Below, piece after piece: positions 17,799 to 26,031 of a DNA stretch of 64,000 bases. Position numbers and translations under genes: made by a program. Position 1 is the first letter of the stretch, and each line of letters starts with the position of its first letter. The notes under the pieces are model-generated. The model saw nothing but the letters and a program-made list of their open reading frames with translations, was not told the DNA's origin and did not search any database. This DNA is from Bacteroidia bacterium (lineage in GTDB: Bacteria > Bacteroidota > Bacteroidia > Chitinophagales > Chitinophagaceae). The DNA is taken from contig JAUIBA010000002.1 of assembly GCA_030427635.1 (NCBI GenBank), positions 62,001 through 126,000 on the forward strand, given 5' to 3'.

Positions 17799-19427
17799 TT
17801 ATTTGTATCTGATATTCAGCTTCTCCAGCACTTCATATGCAGGTATCGCAAAGCTTACACCTTCAGTACCTTGTCCTATCAGCTTTGAGGCAACAATACC
17901 CAATACTTCACCACGCCTGTTTATTAACGCTCCTCCGCTGTTGCCCGGGCTTACTTTCACGTCGGTTTGTATATAGGAAAGTTCGTTGGTGGTTCTGAAA
18001 CCCGAAATAATACCCTTTGATATACTCTGTCCCAGTTCCAGACTGTTGGGCGTACCCATTGCCCACACATCTATGCCAATGTCAGGTGTCTTATTATTGG
18101 TAAGTGGTAATGCTTTCAGACTATCCTTATCTACTTTCAGCAGTGCGAGGTCATATCCGGTGCTGGCTTTTATTACACGGGCTATTGCATGGCTGTCATC
18201 GTTGAATATTACCTCTATCTTGTCTGTACCTGTAACAACGTGGTAATTGGTAACAATGTACCCGTCGTCTGATATTACTACCCCACTTCCGTGACCTTTA
18301 TCTACCTTAATGGACACACATGCTTTAAGCATCTCATTCAGCCGGGCACCTTCACCGGGAGCTTGCGGACGTGAAATAACAATCTCATCTGTTTTTTCCT
18401 GTTCTCCTGTGCCTTTTTTCAGTAATCCTTTCCGCGATATCTCTTCCCGCACATCCACAAGGGCCAGCTGAAAATTCTGAGCTACTGCTTGCTTTATAGG
18501 GTTTGACAACCGTATTTGAAATGAATTACTACGACTCCCGATATATTCACTGCCGTTGGAAATAAGAAACAGGTCAGAGACTTTATTGGTTGTAGTGGTG
18601 TAAATGGATTGTTTGTAATAGTCCATTACTTTCCATTCAATGGCCAGTTCTACACCTACCAGTTCATTGCCATATTCTGCCTGCAGTGATTTGTGTCGTC
18701 GCTTCAGGCGGTGTATGGTTACACTGGTAATGTTGGCATCCAGGTACAAAGAGTTATCGGCGCTGGTAAATATACTGTGGGAGGTGTCCACAAATCCCAT
18801 GCCCAGTAATGTGGCATTAAGTTCATCTGTAAATACGGTATTGTCAATATTGGCACCCCCTTTACCAAACTGTTCATCGCTCAGATACCCGCTGCGATTT
18901 GCATATTCCTTTAGCTTTTTGTAGGTCACCATTTGCAGGTCTTTAGACTGTGCATTGAGTGAAGTTTTATTAACCAGCATATATTTTTCATCCTCCTTTT
19001 TAGGGGTAAGAGGAATAAGTGGTGGTACGGTATGCTCTTTGTCAAACCGGTGTGCTTTAGGGCAGCCGAGGTCTATTGGAATAATAATCAATGCAAGGAA
19101 AGCAGTTGCAAAGTCCAATACTGAAAATAAAGCGCCTGCACTCAGTTTTCCTTTTAGCTCTATGGGGTAACTACTGGTTACATATCCTTTTTTGTCTGTA
19201 GTAACAGTGTGGAAGATATCACCTCTTTTTAGTTTCTTTTTTACGGCACCTACACCTATTGAGTCCTCTTTGTATTTGATTGTAGCTCCGGGAGTTGATG
19301 TGGCAATGGTTACTTTCTGCGTCCTGGGCGCAAAGACGAAAACACATCCGCTCCATTGTATAGACAGTAGCGCCAGCATTACTGAGATTCCGGTTCGGGA
19401 TACACGATTACGAGTATATTTAATCAT
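17799..19427 (-). CDS. PEGA-like lipoprotein with C-terminal trypsin-fold (HtrA-like) protease domain
   Basis: 542 aa paralogue of the following gene, with the same architecture: signal with lipobox-like WSGC, a PEGA-like segment (STPGATIKYKEDSIG), one hydrophobic stretch (FATAFLALIIIPIDLG), a long middle region and a C-terminal S1C protease domain. The triad is complete: H396 (NYHVV), D426 (YDLALLK), S497 (GNSGGAL). No PDZ domain follows, unlike DegP/HtrA. The 18-bp spacing to the Thr-variant paralogue suggests one operon and a tandem duplication. Confidence 0.8.
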   Translation of the reverse strand: MIKYTRNRVSRTGISVMLALLSIQWSGCVFVFAPRTQKVTIATSTPGATIKYKEDSIGVGAVKKKLKRGDIFHTVTTDKKGYVTSSYPIELKGKLSAGALFSVLDFATAFLALIIIPIDLGCPKAHRFDKEHTVPPLIPLTPKKEDEKYMLVNKTSLNAQSKDLQMVTYKKLKEYANRSGYLSDEQFGKGGANIDNTVFTDELNATLLGMGFVDTSHSIFTSADNSLYLDANITSVTIHRLKRRHKSLQAEYGNELVGVELAIEWKVMDYYKQSIYTTTTNKVSDLFLISNGSEYIGSRSNSFQIRLSNPIKQAVAQNFQLALVDVREEISRKGLLKKGTGEQEKTDEIVISRPQAPGEGARLNEMLKACVSIKVDKGHGSGVVISDDGYIVTNYHVVTGTDKIEVIFNDDSHAIARVIKASTGYDLALLKVDKDSLKALPLTNNKTPDIGIDVWAMGTPNSLELGQSISKGIISGFRTTNELSYIQTDVKVSPGNSGGALINRRGEVLGIVASKLIGQGTEGVSFAIPAYEVLEKLNIRYK

Positions 19428-19555
19428 GTCGAAATATATATAACAAATAACATTGCCTGGGAATTATATCCTGAAAAACATCAGACAGAATAATTACCCA
19501 TGGTTAGTTAAAAATGCAGATACTGTATATTATTTTCGTTCAGAATAACACCCAT

Positions 19556-20284
19556 ATGAGAAAAAGATACCTTCTGGCAGCTATGTTCATGCTTGCCATT
19601 TCTCCGGCCTCATGGGCCATACCATACATTTCAGGAGAAGACAACACAGCGGCGGCAGCAAGTGAATTACCAGAGGCACATCAGGGAGCCATCCTGCAGA
19701 TGCCGGCATACTATGGTGGCGGAGGTAGCCGGGTACACTTTTTATGGGGTATGACATTTGCCTACTCCCATGGGCAAACAAAAACTGCTGAAAAAGTGAC
19801 TAAAGACGGCGGCTTCAGCTTTATTTATGAAATGGGTGCCAAAATAGACATTGCCCTGCGCAATCAGAGGCACAGTGGTACACTGGGAATCTCTGCTGCT
19901 TATTACGGCTATAAGGTGGGCAGTGGCGCTATGTCGTTACTGGCATTCCCGGTATCCTTTACCTGTTTCGGGCAGGAGCGTGGCAATAAAGGCAGGAGAC
20001 TGTACTGGGATGCAGGACTAATTCCCGGCTACCTTATTGTAGCAAATGACATAAAAGACTTAGCAGGCACTACGTTTAACAGGTATTATGTAGACCCCAG
20101 CGTAGGGGTGGGGTTTGACGTCCCATTTGTTCTGGTAGACCGCAGGAGTCATTCAGAGCTTGCATCTGGCCGTATCAGGGTTGGCATCAGCGTCACATGT
20201 ACTTTCCCCGATGCTTTGAAAGGACCAGACACACAGCGTGGATTGATTTATGGTTTAAAATATCAGTACGTATTCGGGCAGTAA
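19556..20284 (+). CDS. Secreted protein, probable small outer-membrane beta-barrel
   Basis: 242 aa. A cleavable signal peptide (MRKRYLLAAMFMLAISPASWA) is followed by alternating hydrophobic/polar strands (RVHFLWGMTFAYSH, GTLGISAAYYGYKVG, YVDPSVGVGFDVPF) and an aromatic C-terminus (LKYQYVFG), the pattern of a Bacteroidota outer-membrane beta-barrel. No family recognised. ATG 19556 is chosen because the signal peptide begins there; the open frame extends further back without one. It converges on the S41 peptidase with one base between stops. Confidence 0.55.
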   Translation: MRKRYLLAAMFMLAISPASWAIPYISGEDNTAAAASELPEAHQGAILQMPAYYGGGGSRVHFLWGMTFAYSHGQTKTAEKVTKDGGFSFIYEMGAKIDIALRNQRHSGTLGISAAYYGYKVGSGAMSLLAFPVSFTCFGQERGNKGRRLYWDAGLIPGYLIVANDIKDLAGTTFNRYYVDPSVGVGFDVPFVLVDRRSHSELASGRIRVGISVTCTFPDALKGPDTQRGLIYGLKYQYVFGQ

Positions 20285-20285
20285 G

Positions 20286-21923
20286 CTAGTGGCTATTGTT
20301 ACGTACATACTCCAGCGCCCGCTCCAGTATTATATCTTTCCCGGTTGCAATAGCAGCTATTGTGGCAGGTACTTCAATATCTGGCTGAATACCGGAGAAT
20401 TGTGTACACTTTCCATCAGGATAATAGACCCCTAACCCAGTCATCCATGTTCTGAACCCACCGGGGAGTACTATTTCCCATACATTACCGTCGGTTCCGG
20501 CTGTTGCCCTGCCTATGGTTATTGATTTTGGTGCTTTTTGCAGTGCCATAACGGTAAACTCTGCTCTGCTTTGTGTGTATTCATCCGTAAGTATCACAAC
20601 CTGCCCCCTGTAGTAATTATGTCTTCTTTTTCCGCATCTCATTGTTGCGTACGTTTTCATACAGCCGGGATGTTTTTTGTCTGCTATAGTAAACCTGCAG
20701 AATGTAGTATGACGAGGCACAAGGTATTTTGCCAGTTTATAAACTGTCCAGTTGGGATACCGGCGCAGGTCAAAGATAATGGCCGAGGTATGCTTCATCC
20801 TGCGCAGCGTGGGCTTTACCTTTCTGCTTTGCAGCTGTGACAGGTCTATGTACCCGATACTGTCGTTATAGCGCCTGTAAGGTTCTTTATGTTTGTCTTG
20901 TATAGCTATGCTGCTATAGGGCACCCTGGCTATTACCGCAGGAAATGTACTATCTCCCCGGTGTACAGTCATTGACAAAAGCGTGTCCTTGCTGTTTAGC
21001 AGCATATAGCTGTTTCGTCTCAGTGTAGCCGGAGAGCTGCCGGTAATATAGGGTATACGCGACTGCATTCGTTCGTTAATGCTTTGTCCGTCGGCTTCAG
21101 TAATAATGTCGCCTGCTTTGAGTATTCCATAGTCTGTGCTGTCCTTTTGCCGCCACCCCGCTACAACCATGGTGTCATTTACAAACCGGAATTGAAACGG
21201 AGGAAACAACTTCCCGAAATGGGATATGGTGACAGCTGTATTAAAGTAACTATGATTGTCATGCAGGGAGGCTATCAGCTCATTAATGGCAAGATGATAA
21301 CTAAGCGTATCGTTAGCACCGGCAAAGATGGGTATCATGCTTTTCAATACACTGTCCCACCGCACGCCCATCATATGCCGGTATGGATACAGGTACTCTA
21401 TTGTGTTCCAGTAGCGGGCCAGGGTAAGCATACGCATAGGTGGCGATGGAAAAACAGAGTCGGTATATACATGCTCGTGGTCAAAGCATGGGGTATATGC
21501 CGGTGTCGTCTTTTTGCTGCGGGCAGTATGTGCATACCAGCTATCTGCAGGCACGCCATCAGTTATTATTTTACTCAGCTGTCTTGCCAGTGCCGGGTGG
21601 AAGTGGTTTGTATCTGAAAACTGGCGTACAATTATTTCTGCTTCGGTACATATATCTTCAGGATTGCCGTTACGGATAGCTTTACTGCTGTCGCCAAGCC
21701 AGCTATGATAAACACTATCGGTGTTCTGTCCTTTTTCCTGCATTATCCAGGCATAATGTGTCAGAAATACATTATCCCAGTCAGTATCGCCTTTTGCTAT
21801 ATCCGGGTGGCAGTATTTTACAGCACCCCATACTCTTATGAGAGATTCTATATCTGCCGTGTTATTTTGGCCTATACCCGTGTAGGGGCAGAACAACAGC
21901 ATGGATAAAAGGAAGGACCGCAT
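20286..21923 (-). CDS. S41-family (C-terminal processing) peptidase, secreted
   Basis: 545 aa with a signal peptide. The middle carries a PDZ-like region (GILKAGDIITEADGQSI), and the C-terminal part carries the S41 core (VILTDEYTQSRAEFTVMALQ) with probable nucleophile S452 in TQS-R-AEF, followed by GRATAGTDGNV. These features match the tail-specific protease family of Bacteroidota envelope enzymes. The substrate is unknown. It is a single gene with short flanks. Confidence 0.85.
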   Translation of the reverse strand: MRSFLLSMLLFCPYTGIGQNNTADIESLIRVWGAVKYCHPDIAKGDTDWDNVFLTHYAWIMQEKGQNTDSVYHSWLGDSSKAIRNGNPEDICTEAEIIVRQFSDTNHFHPALARQLSKIITDGVPADSWYAHTARSKKTTPAYTPCFDHEHVYTDSVFPSPPMRMLTLARYWNTIEYLYPYRHMMGVRWDSVLKSMIPIFAGANDTLSYHLAINELIASLHDNHSYFNTAVTISHFGKLFPPFQFRFVNDTMVVAGWRQKDSTDYGILKAGDIITEADGQSINERMQSRIPYITGSSPATLRRNSYMLLNSKDTLLSMTVHRGDSTFPAVIARVPYSSIAIQDKHKEPYRRYNDSIGYIDLSQLQSRKVKPTLRRMKHTSAIIFDLRRYPNWTVYKLAKYLVPRHTTFCRFTIADKKHPGCMKTYATMRCGKRRHNYYRGQVVILTDEYTQSRAEFTVMALQKAPKSITIGRATAGTDGNVWEIVLPGGFRTWMTGLGVYYPDGKCTQFSGIQPDIEVPATIAAIATGKDIILERALEYVRNNSH

Positions 21924-21995
21924 ATACAGTAAATATCGTAAATGCAGAGAATTGGGAGCATTGCAGATAATGCAGGATGAAAATTATATATCAGA

Positions 21996-22616
21996 TTATT
22001 GCCCGCCCAGTGCAGCAGTAATGGTGCTTACCGGCAGGTGATCTCCCACATAGTTGTCATAGTGTGCTATCAGTACCCTTCCGTGCTCATCTATCAGAAA
22101 GTCGGCGCCAATGCGGTCCATGTTTCCGTCCTGTTTCATCTTTTGGGTAAATAGTTTATTGCCTGCTTTCATTTTACCCATAGCCCCGTGAAGCATCCCC
22201 TTCATTATTTTGCCTTTGCTGCGCTCTACATGGTATAGCTCATATAGTGCCTGTGTGGTGTCTGGTATCATTACTGCATGTACCTGCTGCCCGTCCAGAT
22301 ACTTTTTCATGTTGGCAGCGCTGCTTTCATATATCGCCAGCATGGTCAGTTCAGGATGTTTTGTCCCCAGCTTTTCCAGTTCATGAAACCGCAGGTTACA
22401 TATGGGGCATCCTACATTCCGGTGAAAGGATAGCAGTACTTTCCGGCCTCTGTACTGTTTTAGTTCTGTCAGTGTGCCATTTACATCTGTGATGGTGAAT
22501 AGTGGGGCTTCCTGCTGTGCAGTTATGCGCTTGTTTTGTGCCATGGTTGTAACGCTTTTGCTAAAGAATAATGAAATGAATGAAAGGCCGTATATGGCTA
22601 CTCTTTTACTTAGCAT
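21996..22616 (-). CDS. Peroxiredoxin-like / AhpC-TSA family protein, exported
   Basis: 206 aa. N-terminal hydrophobic segment (signal or anchor, ending near TMAQ) followed by a thioredoxin-fold AhpC/TSA domain. The active-site region reads RNVGCPICNLR, with a CxxC pair typical of the peroxiredoxin-like group of Bacteroidota. A later IGADFLIDEHGRVLIAHY fits the cis-Pro/strand region of this fold. Likely thiol-based peroxide reduction or thiol-disulfide exchange in the periplasm. Confidence 0.75.
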   Translation of the reverse strand: MLSKRVAIYGLSFISLFFSKSVTTMAQNKRITAQQEAPLFTITDVNGTLTELKQYRGRKVLLSFHRNVGCPICNLRFHELEKLGTKHPELTMLAIYESSAANMKKYLDGQQVHAVMIPDTTQALYELYHVERSKGKIMKGMLHGAMGKMKAGNKLFTQKMKQDGNMDRIGADFLIDEHGRVLIAHYDNYVGDHLPVSTITAALGGQ

Positions 22617-22686
22617 AAATGATATTTGCTGATTGTGGTAGTATATACCACATCCCGTACTATTATCACCTGCGCTGTTGTAAACT

Positions 22687-23241
22687 TTATGCTTCCTCTA
22701 TTGTGCCGGCATACTTCTTCACCTGCTCCAGACACTTATATTTCTGGTTGGCAGCGGTATGTTTATTTTTCCAGCCCATGCGTTTCATAAACCTGTCCAT
22801 GGGCTCATTGTTCAGAAACAGGTTCACCAGTATATGCCGGCAGTGGTTGGTTATTTTATTCAGTATTTTTTCCAGTATGCCGGTATTGTGTTGTGTTTGT
22901 CCTGTTCCTGTCTGCTCATGCAGGAGGTCGCCGTGTAGCTCCTCATCATAATGTGCTGTGGCCGGCTTTCTGTCCCGTAGTCTTTTCAGCCACAGGTTGC
23001 GTGCTACAGAGTACATATAGGTTTTCACTGACGATGAGAGTACAAAGTCTGGTTTCCTCAGGTTTTGCAGTACTACTATCATCGTCTCCTGAAACACATC
23101 TTCGGCATCCTGCTCATTACCACTGTTCTGCTGCACATATCCCGCTATTGCCGGATAGCACTCGTCATATAGCTGCTCAAAAGCAGTAGCATCATTCTGT
23201 CTTAGTCGTTCAGACAATGTTATTTCCAACAGTTCCGGCAT
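22687..23241 (-). CDS. ECF RNA polymerase sigma factor
   Basis: 184 aa sigma-70 family, ECF type. Region 2 is clear (DATAFEQLYDECYPAIAGYV, AEDVFQETMIVVLQNL, KTYMYSVARNLWLKRLR), and region 4 follows with a divergent helix-turn-helix (MDRFMKRMGWKNKHTAANQKYKCLEQVKK). No anti-sigma gene is adjacent. A -7 match, TAACTTTG, lies on the minus strand at 23249-23256, only 7 nt before the start, suggesting a very short leader. Confidence 0.87.
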   Translation of the reverse strand: MPELLEITLSERLRQNDATAFEQLYDECYPAIAGYVQQNSGNEQDAEDVFQETMIVVLQNLRKPDFVLSSSVKTYMYSVARNLWLKRLRDRKPATAHYDEELHGDLLHEQTGTGQTQHNTGILEKILNKITNHCRHILVNLFLNNEPMDRFMKRMGWKNKHTAANQKYKCLEQVKKYAGTIEEA

Positions 23242-23248
23242 GTTTGTT

Positions 23249-23256
23249 CAAAGTTA
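23249..23256 (-). promoter_or_regulatory. -7 promoter element TAACTTTG for the ECF sigma gene
   Basis: Exact TAnnTTTG match on the minus strand just upstream of the ECF start codon at 23241; a TTTCGG block about 20 bp further upstream may serve as -33. Confidence 0.45.
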
Positions 23257-23330
23257 GTAATGCTTTATACCGAAAATGCACCATTATCACCCATGAGGCA
23301 GGAAAATATTATTCATTTTATACGAGGCAT

Positions 23331-23362
23331 AAAAAAACCGGATGCTTAGCAAGAGCATCCGG
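23331..23362 (-). terminator. Intrinsic terminator after the 544-aa secreted protein
   Basis: On the minus strand CCGGATGCT/AGCATCCGG forms a perfect 9-bp GC-rich stem (23338-23346 with 23354-23362, 7-nt loop) followed by seven T residues (23331-23337). It lies 33 bp after the stop of the upstream gene, the classical rho-independent layout. Confidence 0.9.
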
Positions 23363-23394
23363 CCATAAAGTATTTGCAGAGGACTATGTACTGA

Positions 23395-25029
23395 TTAGAA
23401 GTTGTATTGAATGCCTATATACATTGCAGGCTTTGCTTCCAGCTCAAACTTCATGTCATTTTTCAGCGCTGCTTCACCAGCCACAGCATCACCTACACTT
23501 AACGATTGCGGACGGTTCTGCCATGCCCACAATGGTCCTCCCGTTACACAAAGGCTTTTTAAGCCGTCTATTTTAAAGCCCACTCCTGCAAGCATGGATG
23601 GTCTATCCTTTCCGGTGCCTACGCCTATCTGCACCAGAGGGTGCACTACACTCACATGGAGCGAATTGAATATCAGGTTCAGCCCGGCAGCAGCTACAGT
23701 GGGCGACTTGAGCGACTTTGCTTTCGTCACTACATTCTGGTCAGCATTATACTGTTCATAAGCTACATTAGAGTAAAATACACCTCCGGATACTTCTACC
23801 ACAATAGGAGAGTAGCGGCGTACCCTTACCTGAAACGTTGTTGACTTACTGTCATCCGGAGTTGTCTTCAGCACGTTATCCTTAACGTCAATGTCACGAT
23901 AATTTATCTTAATAGTAGATACATGTATTTTGTCTGTCTCTCCTTTGGTATAGCCTATCTGCATCATATTGCTGTTGGCTGTAGCGCCGTTTTTAGGTGG
24001 TAGTATTGCCGACAGGTTAGTTGCCAGTTCTCCTAATGATTTAGTCAGGCTTTCCCGGCTTTTTAGCAGCTCGCGTAGTGTAGCAGAGTATTGATATAAT
24101 ATCTGATGACTATAGGTAAGAAGCGCTACATAGGCAGCATCATCTTTTTCTCCAGGAGTTAGCTCTTCTATACCTTTTTCCAGTTCATCAATAGTAGCAG
24201 ATGCTTTTTTGTTCATTTCTGCCAGTTGTTTATTGCACTTTTTCAGGTGTTCATATGCCGTGTAAAAGTCAGTCATATTGTCTGCACTTTTTAATTGGGA
24301 TACAGCACTGGTAACTATTTTAGTAAATGCAGGTATTTTGGTTCCCGTGTCACCGGAAAAAATATCAGATGTTATTTTTATCCGGTCAGCCATTTGCAGA
24401 ATCTGTAAATAAGAGCTCTTTCTATCTACTTTCATGGTCATTGCTAAATGATATTTCCATTCAACGAGTCCGGGGGCGTATATCTCTTCAAGTTTATCAT
24501 TTAAACTTTTTCTCAGCAATAACTCGTTATTACTTATCGGGGGCCTTCTTTTTGACTTAGTATACTGAGGAAAGTTCTGGTTCATTGCTTTATTAAATGC
24601 CTCTCTAAACCCTAAATCCTTTGATGCGTCTACTCCCATATTTTTCGACATACCGGCTATTGCCTCCATAAAGGTGGAAATGTTCTTAATTGCAGGATCT
24701 GCAATAGAGGAGTCTTCAAATGATATATCATATCGTAGTGGATTCAGGAACTTACACAGTAGCGTAACGCCCTTTTTCCTGCCTATAACCAGTACACTTA
24801 GTTTACCATCTTCCATAAGGTCCTCATGTCTGTCATCATCATCATCTATATTATACCATACCTCTTTTTTCCCGGCATTATCCCGCACATCGAAAACGAC
24901 ATATTTGCCTACTGTTTGCGCTGTCAGTAACTCCTTTACTTCATTTTGTGCATTTGATGTGGCGGGTGTGAGTGCCATGCATAATAATGCAAGCCCTATT
25001 GGGGCCAGTAGCCTGTTGAAATGTTGCAT
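23395..25029 (-). CDS. Unknown secreted 544-aa protein
   Basis: Not recognised. Signal peptide at residues 1-27 (ending SNAQ), a helical middle with a probable coiled coil near residues 250-330 (AEMNKKASATIDELEKGIEEL), and a C-terminal third with alternating strands that ends LEAKPAMYIGIQYNF, an aromatic end like outer-membrane beta-barrels. Probably an envelope protein. It is followed by a strong intrinsic terminator and stands alone. Confidence 0.7.
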   Translation of the reverse strand: MQHFNRLLAPIGLALLCMALTPATSNAQNEVKELLTAQTVGKYVVFDVRDNAGKKEVWYNIDDDDDRHEDLMEDGKLSVLVIGRKKGVTLLCKFLNPLRYDISFEDSSIADPAIKNISTFMEAIAGMSKNMGVDASKDLGFREAFNKAMNQNFPQYTKSKRRPPISNNELLLRKSLNDKLEEIYAPGLVEWKYHLAMTMKVDRKSSYLQILQMADRIKITSDIFSGDTGTKIPAFTKIVTSAVSQLKSADNMTDFYTAYEHLKKCNKQLAEMNKKASATIDELEKGIEELTPGEKDDAAYVALLTYSHQILYQYSATLRELLKSRESLTKSLGELATNLSAILPPKNGATANSNMMQIGYTKGETDKIHVSTIKINYRDIDVKDNVLKTTPDDSKSTTFQVRVRRYSPIVVEVSGGVFYSNVAYEQYNADQNVVTKAKSLKSPTVAAAGLNLIFNSLHVSVVHPLVQIGVGTGKDRPSMLAGVGFKIDGLKSLCVTGGPLWAWQNRPQSLSVGDAVAGEAALKNDMKFELEAKPAMYIGIQYNF

Positions 25030-25155
25030 ATTGGTGTGTATTTGTGTGCAACAAACGTATAATTGACCAGGCTCCTTACGTAGGGTTATAACACGCTATT
25101 TTTGTTGTGCTTTTGTATGTAATTTATGTGGGTCATAGTGAACAGCACCCTGTTT

Positions 25156-25947
25156 TTATTTCAGTTTATTTCTGTTACGGTTCAGATATACATACATCAG
25201 ATGATTCAGGTGGGGCTTGCTGAGGCCCAGTCGTTTTAGTGACACTGTATGTTCAAACCCGGCACCATAGTAGCGCATATTGGGATTTTTTCCACTGGTT
25301 ATCGTATAGTCGGTAATGTCTTCCCATCGGGTTATGCTACCAGCGGCATCAATGTGCTCATTGGAGAACACTATCTTCGGAGTTCTATCGGAGTGAATGA
25401 TAAAGTTATAGCCGGAAACAATAATAAGCGGGACAAATAATATCATCATTTCCGGCACAAAAGGTTTATCTGCAATAGTTGTAAATATCAGCCCCATCAT
25501 GACTATGGGACCAATAACAGAAATTGCCCGCAATGGTGGTTTGTTGCGTACCTCACAGAAGCCGGTTACATCAGGGTCGTCGCAGAACTGGTAGGTGCGG
25601 AATCTTTCCGCTATTATCTGCTGTTTATCTCCTTCGTTCATGCTATGTGGAGAATATGCGCCGAAACCCGACACATGACTCAGATACTCCAGCTCCTTTA
25701 CATCCGGCACCCTCAGGTACGCCCACCGCATCCACCATTGAGCCACCGGGCCGAAAGAGAAAGCCAAAAAGCTTATAGGCACTACAAAGGCAAGAATGAT
25801 ATGTAGCCACACAGGCCAGTCATAATACGCTCCTGTAACAATGATACCCAGCATTAACCCAAACGAAACAGCAGCTATGAGGCCGATAGCTGTCCATGCA
25901 ACAATGCAGGCTTTATGTGGCGATATAGGTGGGTACATACTGTGCAT
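25156..25947 (-). CDS. Unknown membrane protein, 263 aa
   Basis: Two closely spaced N-terminal membrane helices (about residues 12-65), a cytoplasmic loop with Asp/Pro-rich text, two further helices (about 140-185), and a C-terminal soluble region that resembles a PH-like fold (KIVFSNEHIDAAGSITRWEDITDYTI). No family assigned. Start at ATG 25947; ATG 25938 is an alternative. Confidence 0.6.
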   Translation of the reverse strand: MHSMYPPISPHKACIVAWTAIGLIAAVSFGLMLGIIVTGAYYDWPVWLHIILAFVVPISFLAFSFGPVAQWWMRWAYLRVPDVKELEYLSHVSGFGAYSPHSMNEGDKQQIIAERFRTYQFCDDPDVTGFCEVRNKPPLRAISVIGPIVMMGLIFTTIADKPFVPEMMILFVPLIIVSGYNFIIHSDRTPKIVFSNEHIDAAGSITRWEDITDYTITSGKNPNMRYYGAGFEHTVSLKRLGLSKPHLNHLMYVYLNRNRNKLK

Positions 25948-26031
25948 TGAAGGTATGGAAATTGCAGCCGATTTTCATTTTGGTACGGTTTATGTATATA
26001 ATACTTCTGCAACAATTGCACCCTTTGTACT

